From Theodoxus fluviatilis (lineage: Eukaryota > Mollusca > Gastropoda > Cycloneritida > Neritidae), in the NCBI GenBank assembly GCA_034096865.1, contig JAWQFJ010026896.1, positions 62,501 to 126,500 of the forward strand: a stretch of DNA of 64,000 nucleotides, given 5' to 3'. Of the stretch, positions 43,910-53,670 are shown piece after piece. Every line of letters begins with the position of its first letter. Positions within the stretch are counted from its first letter, which is position 1. The notes under the pieces are model-generated. The model worked only from the letters and a program-made list of their open reading frames with translations. It did no database searches and was not told the origin of the DNA. The position numbers and the translations under genes were made by a program.

Positions 43910-45802
43910 TCAGGTGGACTCGGGAGGTGCCTCCCCCGTGGGAGGGTAGGACCGAGTCTCGGCATGTTGTCTCAGTCTGCCACGCCATGCACCGCCTGCC
44001 CTAAGAGTTCTTCCCGCGCAAGGAGATAACTCCTCGTCCCCCCTGTCTGTGACATGTCCCCCAGTAGCCTGTTGCGTGTCTGCCTGGTCCCTTTCGGTTC
44101 TGTCGACTGACAAACAAACGTCGTCGGCAGCGTCTGATTGCCCACCGGAGTCCGTGGTTACACCATCGGCGCCCGCGTCGTCACCCTCCGGACCTGTACC
44201 CACCGGCCTGAGCCAGTCAAGCATAGAGCCTTGTACCGTCCGGCCGTGAGACCGGGGAGTCGGCATCGATTCGTTCATCGAAGACGCGTCAGCCACTTCC
44301 CCACTTGTTGCGCCAACACACACTTCACGTGCTGAGGTTGATGCGGTATTTCTCAGCATAACCTGGCTAGCACCATCATCGAAGAGGGAACTGCCGTCCC
44401 TGGGGCTGGAAGATGGAGATCGACCTTGGGTGTTGCCAGCATCGTCGCAGTCACCGCTGATCACCACCTCCTGCTGCTGGCCGAGACGACAATGCCGAAG
44501 CAGTGCCGCGACGTCCGCCTCCCCCACGCTGACAGCCGCCAGGCTGCGTTCCTGTCTCTGGTTGTCCACCTCAGAGGGTGGATTTTCCAGGTTAATCTCG
44601 ACCAGGGTCCTTGTCCTGCGGAGCTCTCGTCGACGAGGCCGTTGTCTTCTTCCCCTCCGTTTTCCCCAGCCAGAGTCTCGATCAGGTCTTAGAGGTGCAT
44701 CGGGTGCGGGTCTGTTCCGTAGGAATTCCGGTGATGACACTTGCTCTTGACCGACATGGCTAGTACTCTTCCAACTCTGTTGGAATGGCGTTTTTCCGGT
44801 GACGGTTACACCCATCTGCCTGAGGGCGCTCTGGCCTTTCTCCAGTACCAATGTTCTGTCCGACTTTTCCGCAAAGTTCACCAGCACTGGGCGTGGTAAA
44901 TTACACCGCCCATCTGAGTTCATCTCGCCTAGTCTTTCAGCACGAATAGAACTGGGCGACCAGGGAACATCAGGCACTGCTTCCTTCAAAAACTGCAAAA
45001 CACGGTGTGAAAGCAATTCACCTGATTCGTGTGCCTCTTCCCGCATTCCGAAGAACTGAACAGTGTTCAGCGTGAGGTCACACTTTGCTTGGTCACTTTG
45101 GGAATCCGGTTCAACTACTCTTAAAGACACCAAATGTCTTTTACTTTCAATCTGTTCTTTTTGAATGCAGTCATTCCAATTTGATAGATACTGATACCTT
45201 GTATGACATTGGCGTATATTTTCTTGGCAGTACATCCACAGCTGACCTTGTTCATCACAAAGCTTTTTCATACAGTCTGACATACATCGGATTTCCTGGT
45301 GCATTGCATTCAGTTTCCCTCCAATTGTCTCTTCTACATGTCTAATCATTTGCTCTAGACTTGTACACATGCCCAACATCTGCGAGTGGCTGGCTTGAAA
45401 ACCGTACGTGTGAAATGGCACTTGCATGTGGTAAAGGGGCATACGCATGTTGGTGTTCATGTCGATATTGCAATAGTCTGTGGGAGGACCGGGGTTGGCT
45501 TCTACGTCGCCGCTACGCATGATAAGACCAGCGAGATCATGTAGGTTGCCCAACGCACGGGGTTTAGAGACACATGCAAACAGCACCAAAACATACAGTG
45601 CCATGGTGAGAAAACAGATATTCCTCGCAGATGATGTGAGCGAAAGTTTTATCAGGTAGCTGTTGTCTGGCGTCGATAATGTCTGCCAATTGGGTTGCCA
45701 TTTCTCCTCGTATCTAGTACCGCTATTGCTTTCTTTAGGAGTGCTGAGTCGAGCATAGTGCGTGCCTATCCGCATCCGATATATTTCAAGTTCAACACCC
45801 AT
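43910..45802 (-). CDS. LINE ORF1: hydrophobic leader, 2A-type motif, L1-like RRM
   Basis: 630 codons, intact. ORF1 proteins bind element RNA as chaperones. A hydrophobic segment at residues 62-78 (MALYVLVLFACV) looks like a signal or anchor. It is followed by GDVEANPGP at residues 98-106, matching the 2A ribosome-skipping consensus DxExNPGP; skipping would separate residues 1-105 from the rest. Residues 140-230 are coiled-coil-like with several Cys. Residues about 245-330 (VQFFGM...LSHRVLQFLKE...IRAERLGE...RPVLVNFAEKSDRTLVLEKG) resemble the L1 ORF1 RRM. The C-terminal 270 residues are Arg-rich then Ser/Asp-rich and disordered. The true start may be the first Met or Met67. The stop overlaps an ATG (TGATG). 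Confidence 0.85.
   Translation of the reverse strand: MGVELEIYRMRIGTHYARLSTPKESNSGTRYEEKWQPNWQTLSTPDNSYLIKLSLTSSARNICFLTMALYVLVLFACVSKPRALGNLHDLAGLIMRSGDVEANPGPPTDYCNIDMNTNMRMPLYHMQVPFHTYGFQASHSQMLGMCTSLEQMIRHVEETIGGKLNAMHQEIRCMSDCMKKLCDEQGQLWMYCQENIRQCHTRYQYLSNWNDCIQKEQIESKRHLVSLRVVEPDSQSDQAKCDLTLNTVQFFGMREEAHESGELLSHRVLQFLKEAVPDVPWSPSSIRAERLGEMNSDGRCNLPRPVLVNFAEKSDRTLVLEKGQSALRQMGVTVTGKTPFQQSWKSTSHVGQEQVSSPEFLRNRPAPDAPLRPDRDSGWGKRRGRRQRPRRRELRRTRTLVEINLENPPSEVDNQRQERSLAAVSVGEADVAALLRHCRLGQQQEVVISGDCDDAGNTQGRSPSSSPRDGSSLFDDGASQVMLRNTASTSAREVCVGATSGEVADASSMNESMPTPRSHGRTVQGSMLDWLRPVGTGPEGDDAGADGVTTDSGGQSDAADDVCLSVDRTERDQADTQQATGGHVTDRGDEELSPCAGRTLRAGGAWRGRLRQHAETRSYPPTGEAPPEST
45485..45511 (-). 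other. 2A-type ribosome-skipping motif GDVEANPGP
   Basis: Codons 98-106 of ORF1. The predicted skip is between Gly105 and Pro106. All consensus residues (D-x-E-x-N-P-G-P) are present. 2A motifs near ORF1 N-termini are documented for trypanosome L1Tc and for APE-type LINEs of sea urchin and other invertebrates. Confidence 0.85.
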
Positions 45803-46368
45803 GATGGCGAGTTAGCTGTGGGTGGTCATCAGCTCCGTACGTATAGAGCGATAATGTATACGCACAGTGAGGAGGAATGGAAGAATCGCAGAACTTATTG
45901 TGGCCTTGGGCCTCAATGCAAGGAACATTCACACAAATCAGGCTTGAGCTTGAAAACTTTAAAAGCAAACGGCCAAATTGTCCCCGTTCAAACTGTGATT
46001 GTGAACGCACTCACGACCGCAATCGATCACGACGCATAATTCAAATAAATAAAGGACTTCGAAATAATGTCGAAAAGAAAGTACTTACTTAGTTTGCCAC
46101 TGATGGAGTAGCTGAGCACTAACTTTGCAGCAGAGACAACAATCGAAATCAGTAGTCTGTGAGAAGAGTCCCGCTCACATCGCGCCTCGACGGATCACGA
46201 ATTTGAGAAGTTTTCTTTCTGCAGACTACACAAAACTTCACAACACCGGTTGGTGAATCCACAGATAGTCCGATGCCACCCATCCCACTGAGCACCAACA
46301 ACCAGGACACAATTCGGTTTTGCCTGTTCGTCCCAAGGCAGGTTCCTAGCCTCAACTGCCCGGAGCAC

Positions 46369-46370
<2 letters not shown>
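45803..46370 (-). other. 5'UTR of the LINE
   Basis: 568 bp between the (GA)n flank and the first ORF1 ATG. It probably holds an internal promoter; I recognised no motif. Confidence 0.5.
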
Positions 46371-46426
<56 letters not shown>

Positions 46427-46430
46427 GAGG
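46371..46430. repeat. (GA)n flank at the LINE 5' end
   Basis: About 30 GA units with one GGG interruption, directly abutting the 5' end of the LINE (on its strand, (TC)n then GCGTGCTCCGG). Confidence 0.95.
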
Positions 46431-46920
<490 letters not shown>

Positions 46921-49900
46921 TGTCGCAGGTGCGACAGGAGTGATTAGAATAATGGTGAAGTTAAATGTCGTTATGAGGTGCAATTGAATTGTCCGCGTAG
47001 AAACCCAATCAGTGAATGCGTTCAAACGGCCGTTTGGCGCATCGCGGTAGAATTTGAGTGACAGGAGGGGGGTGTGACGTCACTCGGAGTGTCGGGGTGC
47101 CACGTGCAGGTGTCTGTAAGAATGCAGCACGGGGTTTCCTGTAGTTCAACACGGTTCTTTAGCCGCGAAAGTTTGTGAGACAGTGATTGGGCCGAATTCT
47201 TGAAGCGGGAAAATTCTCATTACGGGTTGGACAAGGGTCACGTGGGATAGGCAACTTCGGGTTGGAAAGCGTCCTTTCCCATCAGTTCAACTCCGTCGCT
47301 GGATGGAATGGAAGTGGCGAGCGTAGGCTTACGCCACTAATGGTTAAGGCTGTATGGGCAGCTTTGAAGGGCGAAGTCGTTTCGCCAGCAGAGTTTTTCT
47401 CTGTGTCAAACCGAGCTGGTTTGGGGCACATGAGAAAGGGAAGGAGATTCTTCCAATGGCTATAGCGAAGTTCTACGGACATACCACAGCCTGGCGGATT
47501 TTTCTGAGGTAACGAACCGTTCGCCATTCTGTACTCTTTGCCGCGTGTAGAGTGATTGATTATTGTCTGGATTGGGAAATAGGTCATTCACTCGCTTGAT
47601 TGAATTATGTCATGGAGTTAAAGTAAATCTGTGGAAAGATGTCTACTTTCACTGGGGAATGTTCCGTGATTCACTCCATGAGAATATGAGATATATTTAA
47701 TTCAATTTCTCTCGCCTGGGGGCGCGAGGAGGGATTTTTCAACTAAGGCGTCTGAGCCGGGGCACATCGGTCTGATGTTGAATTCTTGATTGAGTAAATT
47801 CAAGAGGGAGAGAAATAGCCGCTTATCGGGGATCGTATGATGATATGTTGCAGGCTACTCGGTTGCTGCTCTGCTCTACTTGGTTGCTACTTTGCCGATT
47901 ACACGGATGCTGATTGTGGACCGCTTGACTGAGTGTCTGCGGGGCGCTTCCTACCTATTCGTGTATATCTACGTTCGAGTCTACGCGGGTGGACCCAGCT
48001 CGTCTGACGAGCTTCTGTTCGTTCCTGACAACGCGGCGCTGACGAGGTGTCGAGCGCGAGGCTGCGGGGCGACGTAGCGGGACGCAAGGGCGTCTCCGCT
48101 GCAACTGACTGTCCCATCGGTTGCAAGTAAAGTTTCTTCATCAGCCAAGGTGGCTGCATGTGTCGTTTGAGACTAGCATAGATGCTTTGGTAGGAGTCTA
48201 AACGAAACGCACTAACGGTTTGTGTGTGAAAGTCCATTCTAGTAAATGGCCTATCGGTCAAAGGGTAAAGACTTCGATAGAGGCAGGGGTGTTGGAGGGT
48301 AATCGTACGTACATTCGCGTGAGGCGGTGTTGATGTACTATTCATCTGGTTGTAGGCGGTGATATACAACAGAAGCAGGCATGACGGATAATTTGATTCT
48401 TGCGTAGGATGATATCTGTCATACTGACTTGGAGACTTGGGGTTTACCTGCCGAAAGTTCAGTGGGGCTTCTTTTATCTGAACTTGACTGACTTTGTGTA
48501 GAGAGCGGGGTGCTCATGAGTCAGTGGAATCTCGTAACGGGAGGGGGGCAGAATCTGAGAGAGCCTACCTGTTTTGGTGTGACACCGGGAGCGGTTGGAT
48601 ACGCTTCTATTTGTAGCGTTTACCAGTGACTTTTAGAGAACTGTGTTTCTTTGTATATTATCCGAGTTGGATTCAGAGACAGACTTCTTCATTCAAGGGA
48701 CTGAAGAGGGGGAGAGGGTAAACGGGTCACATGGGGATTTATGCGAGATTGTTGTGTTTTTTCCTACTTACGAAATTCTGACAGCGGGTCGGGTAAGTTT
48801 GGATTTGGAGAAGGGGAATCTCCGGGACTGAGAGCGAGAGTCCATGTCAGCGAGAAGGTGGGGTAAGAAAACCTTTTCGTGTTTCTTCACATGTTGCGTT
48901 AACATTGTGTCTGCTCGGCGTGTGACAGTTCGGTTGAACTAACGAGTGAAGGAGAGTGAGGCGTGAAAGCGGAGGCTGCACGCGAGGCGAGTTTGTTGTT
49001 CACTTCCATTAGTCCGACGTGGGCGGAAGCCGCGTCACGGCTAGAAGGGGGAAGGGGGGAGGAGTTTATCGGGGGTTCAGGGGTTCATTTGAGATACGAC
49101 GTCAGGGGTTTGTCGTAAGGGGTTGGCTCAAAGAAACTCTGATGCTATTTAATTCGGAGTAAGTTCTGTAAAAACTTCTAGGTGGAGATTGTTTGGGATT
49201 GGGTCTTTTGGGGAGTTTCAGGTATAGTTATTCAGCAACTGGGGTGTTGTTGTAACGTTTGGAGACTGTTGCGATTTGAAGTGGGAGTGACTCGGTTGTC
49301 ATTTGTCTTTGTGTTCTACGTACTTCAATTGTGCGCCTGTACTCTTATTGTTCTGAGGGGGCATCTCAGAACAAGTGGTGGGAAGGGGTGTATATTTCTT
49401 GCCAGTTCTGTTTGCTGACTTAATTTCAGTTTCTGGTCAAGTGTTGAGAGAGAGTGGAGAAAAGGAGTTTGTTTTTCTAGTACACTTGTTACATCAGCCT
49501 AGTCACCGGTGACTTAGGGACTTGATTCAGTGTATGATTTGACTATTATTGATTTGTTTTCCATTTCTCCTTTTGTGGGGGAATTGTTGTTGTTGTTTAT
49601 TTTTGCCCAACTTTGTGCAGGAAGCGGAGGCACTCCATCTTTCCCGCTGCCCTGACTTGCTTTGGGTGCTTTCTTTTGTTTTCTATTTATCACCTGCCTA
49701 CCCTGTCCCTTGCAGTACCTGTGCTGCAGGGAAGGGTTTGTGTTGAATAAATTCATTGTTATTTTTAAATCCTGAATCAGTGGTTTGTATTCAATTGCGT
49801 TGTTGGCATTGCTTGTGTTTGTCTGTGTCCCCCCAAGGAGTGGTGGTTTAGTTTAGTCTGTAAACTATTTGTTTATCGTGGTTACCTTTCCCTCAGACGA

Positions 49901-49962
49901 CTACGTCGTTCTTTGGGGAGGAACTGTCAACTAATCAAGTCAAGATAAGCAAAAACGCGACA
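46921..49962 (+). mobile_element. Solo LTR (3.04 kb) related to the level-4 element
   Basis: Starts TGTCGCAGG and ends ACGCGACA, the same terminal hexamers as the LTR at 9360-12090. Like that LTR it has the palindrome AGTCACCGGTGACT (49501-49514), an AATAAA (49746-49751) and a CCCCCAAGGAGTGG block near the end; elsewhere the two are strongly diverged. CAGAC lies on both sides (46916-46920 and 49963-49967), a 5-bp duplication, though inside (CAGA)n it is weak evidence. No internal region or second LTR is present, so it arose by LTR-LTR recombination. Open frames inside (for example 47187-47465) have no known domain. Confidence 0.85.
49746..49751 (+). promoter_or_regulatory. AATAAA of solo LTR
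   Basis: The context GTTGAATAAATT matches the equivalent site of the level-4 5' LTR (11872-11877). Confidence 0.6.
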
Positions 49963-50590
49963 CAGACACACACACAGACAGATAGACAAACACAGAAAGA
50001 CAGACAGACAGACAGACACACTGACAGACACACAGACAGACACACTGACAGACACACAGACAGACACACAGACAGACAAACACGGCTTCATACTGACAGA
50101 CAGAAACACATATACACAGACATACATATAAACACACAGACAGAAACACAGACGCACAGACAGACAGACAGAGAGATACACATTCACGCAGACAGACACA
50201 CAGACACAGACAGAAAGACAGATAGACATACATATAAACACACACACACACACACAGAAATACACACAAACACACAGACATACATATAACACACAAAGAA
50301 ACAGAAAGTTATGCAGACAGACAGACACACATACACGCAGACAGACAGAAAGACAGATAGACAAACAGACAGATAAACACACACAGACATACACACAGAC
50401 ATATACACACACAAAGAAACAGAAAGACACACAGACATACATACAGACAGACACACACACACACAAACACACACACACATACACACACATAGACAGATCG
50501 AGAGACAGATGGTTACACACACACACATACATACACACACACATACACGCACACATATGCACACGCGCGCGCACACGCACACACACTAAC
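49963..50590. repeat. Compound microsatellite (CAGA/CA/CATA)n, right half
   Basis: Continuation of the (CAGA)n array split by the solo LTR: CAGA, CACA and ATACACA variants to 50586. Minus-strand Cys/Val-rich open frames are compositional. Confidence 0.95.
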
Positions 50591-51271
50591 ATTCATAGCT
50601 AAAAGCAGTCACGATCCCGTGTTATCATGGTCGCGTTTAGGGGATAAAGAGTTACTTTCGTTGTTCGAGTTTTGCACGCTTTCCATGACCGAATGTGATT
50701 AGAAAACTTCTTGTGATTTGCAAATAAATTTTCCTTGTAATCTCTTAAAGCTTTCAAACCTTTTCTCAACTTGTATTGTCAATGTGCTCTTAATTTCAGC
50801 GAGGTAAAAGCACGTTTTAAAGCCGAAAACAAAATCAGTTCTCTTTAGCTACTGACGATGACTGCTTCTGCGTTTTGCTGCTTAAAGGGACTGATGTATC
50901 TCGTCACTGTGGCTGCTGGATCGAAGTATACCAACCTTATAAAATAGTGTTACAATATCGAGGTATCATGTTGTTCCGCGTCAGTTATCGCTGAACTATT
51001 CAATAAAAGGTCAGTTTTCACATGCTTTTAATGTAAACCCTCGTTACCTTAACAGTCGTGATGTCACGATGAAAAAATCAGTCCGAGCTGTAAGTGAAAA
51101 TAAGCAGATAAATCGACTTCTAGGTTCGAAAACGAGATTTAAAAGGAGCAGTAAAAGAACAAAAGGTTCGCCAAATGTGGGTGGTATTGTCAGCGGTGAC
51201 CGAATTTTCAAAAGTCCTTCAATTTTTTGACCGAGGAAAATTGAAACGTTTAAAGGTCAGTCGTAATTGAG
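50591..51271. other. Intergenic DNA
   Basis: Nothing recognisable. Confidence 0.5.
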
Positions 51272-51553
51272 CCACGCTAACGCCTACTTCCGTAGTAGCA
51301 CTCTTATCTAACCAATCAGGACGCAGTAGCACTCTTATCTAACCAATCAGGACGTAGTAGCACTCTTATCTAACCAATCAGGACGCAGTAGCACTCTTAT
51401 CTAACCAATCAGGACGCAGTAGTAGACCGAAGCCGCGTCCTGATTGGTTAGGTAAGAGTGCTACTGCGTCCTGATTGGTTAGGTTAGAGTGCTACTGCGT
51501 CCTGATTGGTTAGGTTAGAGTGCTACTGGGGCCAAGTAGGCGTGAGCGCTGCT
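51272..51553. repeat. Palindromic array of 31-bp CCAAT-box units (4 direct plus 3 inverted)
   Basis: Four direct copies of CTCTTATCTAACCAATCAGG(ACG...) at exact 31-bp spacing (51301, 51332, 51363, 51394). A 17-bp spacer follows, then three inverted copies (about 51435-51530), also at 31 bp. The outer flanks are inverted too: CGCCTACTT on the left against AAGTAGGCG on the right. Each unit contains AACCAATCAG, a good CCAAT (NF-Y type) motif, giving seven. The array can fold into a long cruciform. It may be a MITE core or a regulatory array. Confidence 0.85.
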
Positions 51554-51884
51554 CAGTAAAAACACGCCTTTAGGCAGTGTCCCCTCTCACGCGAAGAATT
51601 TTGAGAAAAAAACTATCTTAATCGCTGCCCATGTTTATGAATGGATATATCTAAGTTTATGAATGACTCAGATATATGTGTCATTAAAATGGCCGTTCAA
51701 TATGTTATTGCCAAGCAACGGTATTCACAATGCACATGTACTAGACACCAGTCGGAGTGATTGACACCCCAGAAATGACGTCACGTTATCCCACAAAGGT
51801 TATAGAAGTGAAATGTGGGTAGCAGAATGCAAATAGGACTCTTCAGCAATTCATTTCCTTTTTTGTGCTATAGGATAGTATAGA
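51554..51884. other. Intergenic DNA
   Basis: Nothing recognisable. Confidence 0.45.
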
Positions 51885-52030
51885 CCCGCCGGATTCCACT
51901 ATGAGACCCGTAACAAGCAAATAACGAGACAAATTGAGATGACTTGCTTGTACCCCAATCAGCTCTTGTGATTTTGCAGGCCTTACATAGCCTACAATGG
52001 CTGAGGGGCGGTAAAACTCCATTCAGCATC
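51885..52030 (+). repeat. Dispersed repeat family, copy D
   Basis: Shows ATAGACCCGCCGGATTCC, CAATCAGCTCTTGTGATT, CCTTACATAGCCTACAATGG and GTAAAACTCCATTCAGC in the same order as copies A, B and C. Confidence 0.65.
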
Positions 52031-52430
52031 ACTATTCAGCTCTTCTATGAGATTATGTGAATGAAGCTTCACGCCCTCTCAGCCTTTGTAGGATCATGAG
52101 CATTACAACATTACAAGTCTCGACTTCCCTAGTTATCCGCCTTGTACGAATCTTGCAGGAAGACGTGGTGGATCAAGGGCGTGTTGCTTACGCTAGGAAC
52201 TTTGCAGGTTTTTGCGAGGAATAAGCCGCTGTCAACATGTGCCAACATGATGAAAGCATATGTGAAGGCTCCCAAATGTTTGACACATGTTGACACCACT
52301 CTATTATCTGCCAACTGGGTAGCTTCAGTGTTGTGCTCGTCTCTTCGCAATGTCCTGTTGTACAGGGGTTCTCCTAGCTTGCGCCGGGAAGTCGAAGTTC
52401 ACAAACGCTGGTGGTCGTTTTCGATAAGAC

Positions 52431-52436
52431 TTTATT
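52431..52436 (-). terminator. AATAAA poly(A) signal, minus strand
   Basis: GAATAAAG about 180 bp downstream of the TATA box on the same strand. Confidence 0.5.
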
Positions 52437-52610
52437 CACGCCTTGGTCAATACACAGCGGTGACAATCAGTAAACAGTATCGTCGTACCAACTTCACTCT
52501 ACGTGCAATGCCGCAGAGGACTCGATCGCACTAGCTTATCTTCTAGTTAAGCTATCACCTTAACTCTGTCATGTGCTCTCGTGTGTTCTCTCTCATGTCG
52601 CTTTGTCACG

Positions 52611-52619
52611 CTTTTTATA
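52611..52619 (-). promoter_or_regulatory. TATA box, minus strand
   Basis: GCTATAAAAAGCG on the minus strand, just downstream of the heat-shock element. Confidence 0.6.
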
Positions 52620-52631
52620 GCTTTAAACAGA

Positions 52632-52649
52632 TTCCAGAAATTTCTAGAA
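52632..52649. promoter_or_regulatory. Perfect four-unit heat-shock element
   Basis: TTCCAGAAATTTCTAGAA is four alternating TTC/GAA triplets with 2-bp spacing, the canonical HSF trimer site. It lies 12 bp from the minus-strand TATA box. Confidence 0.8.
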
Positions 52650-52804
52650 CAGCGTACGATCTACTCCGCTGCCGTGAAGCTTCACGAATTACGTCACGTG
52701 ACACAGCCAAAACGAATTTAGCCCTCTCCGCCACGTCGCCAGGCAACAGCACGGGCGGAGATGCTGATGGAAACAGCCCGATTGCGCTATGATGTTCCCG
52801 TTCG

Positions 52805-52817
52805 TTCTAGAACCTTC
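52805..52817. promoter_or_regulatory. Second heat-shock element, three units
   Basis: TTCTAGAACCTTC is TTC-nn-GAA-nn-TTC, about 155 bp upstream of the first element in minus-strand orientation. Confidence 0.7.
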
Positions 52818-53185
52818 ACAACATAAGCAACGCGCCCCAGTTCCTATCCCTACCCCTCAGGGGGGCATTTCTTCAAACCCATCATTACAGGTGAAGATGA
52901 CGAACCCAAACGACGGACCTTTAAACAAAGAAGGCAAAGCAAAAGCCAGTCCTCAGGAGTGAGCATCATTGGGTCGAGAATATCGTGCTACACGAGAAAA
53001 AGATGCCAGGTGTGGGAAAGAAGCGACAGGCAGTGAGTGTGAGTTTGGTTCGCTCTGTGCCGTACAGAGAGCTTCCCAGCCATTCAGCCGCCAAGTGCCG
53101 CTCTAGCCACCTCGTAAGGAACTCCAACGGCAGTTGCAGGTCGATTCCGGAAAGAGACGTTGCCACCCCTACTCGAAGTTTCCAT

Positions 53186-53480
53186 TAAAGAAGAAGAAGA
53201 AGAGGAAGGAAGGAAGAAAAGGAAGGAAAGGAAAAGGAAGGAGAGAAAGGAAGAAGAGAAAGGAAGAAAAGGAAGGAAGAAGAGGAGGAAGGAAGACAGA
53301 AAGGAAAGAAGAGGAGAAAGAAAGGAAGAAGGAAGAAGGGAAAGAAGGAAGCAGCAGCATCAGAAGAAGCATAAAGCAGTAGCAGAAGAAAAAGAAGAAA
53401 GTAGCAGCGGAAGAAGGAGAAAAAGGAGAAGGCAAAGGAGAAGTAGAAGAAGTAGTAGTAGAAGAAGAAGGCAAAGGAGA
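53186..53480 (+). repeat. Polypurine tract (GAA/GGAA)n upstream of the E4-E2-like gene
   Basis: Almost pure A/G with AGAAGAAG and GGAAGGAA units, ending about 190 bp before the gene's first ATG. Lys/Glu/Arg-rich frames across it are compositional. Confidence 0.9.
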
Positions 53481-53670
53481 AAATAGAGGTAGAAGAATGA
53501 AAATACGTCTGATTTGTTAATCAATATAAAAAATTATTCTGGATAGCACTTACATGGCGTGTTCTTTGAAAACAAGCTGTTGTAAAGGTACCGTGTGAGG
53601 ACGCCATTAAAAGGTAAGACAGAATCGCTTTCTTGTGAGCGGTAGAGACCATTGTGACAAAGGAGCAAAA

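Larger units (their letters stand above)
40171..46370 (-). mobile_element. Near-complete 6.2-kb non-LTR retrotransposon (LINE) inserted in a (TC)n microsatellite
   Basis: Minus-strand order: 5'UTR (46370 to 45803), ORF1 (45802 to 43910), ORF2 (from about 43910 down to about 40390, with a frameshift), 3'UTR with AATAAA (40180-40175), then (TC)n. The other end is also flanked by (TC)n, on the plus strand (GA)n at 46371-46430. Both ends abutting the same microsatellite fits a target-specific LINE. Known (TC)n-targeting LINEs (Kibi and Koshi, Tx1 clade, fish) are a precedent; I cannot place this one in a clade. ORF1 has a 2A-type motif and an RRM-like region, ORF2 an APE endonuclease and reverse transcriptase. 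Confidence 0.9.
52359..52889 (-). mobile_element. LTR-like cassette with heat-shock promoter, minus strand (tentative)
   Basis: On the minus strand, two heat-shock elements, a TATA box (TATAAAAAG) and, about 180 bp on, an AATAAA form a U3-R-U5-like order. The tentative ends are TGTA (52359) and TACA (52889). I see no matching target duplication (CCTGT against GGTGA), no primer site and no partner LTR, so the limits are provisional. The alternative is a stand-alone heat-inducible promoter. Confidence 0.35.

Noticed and set aside
51290..51535. Regularly spaced 31-bp repeats considered as a CRISPR array
   Set aside because: Units are contiguous without unique spacers, half are inverted, and the genome is eukaryotic.
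53160..53490. Lys/Glu/Arg-rich frames before the E4-E2-like gene
   Set aside because: The DNA is a polypurine tract; the frames are compositional and not joined to the gene's reading frame.
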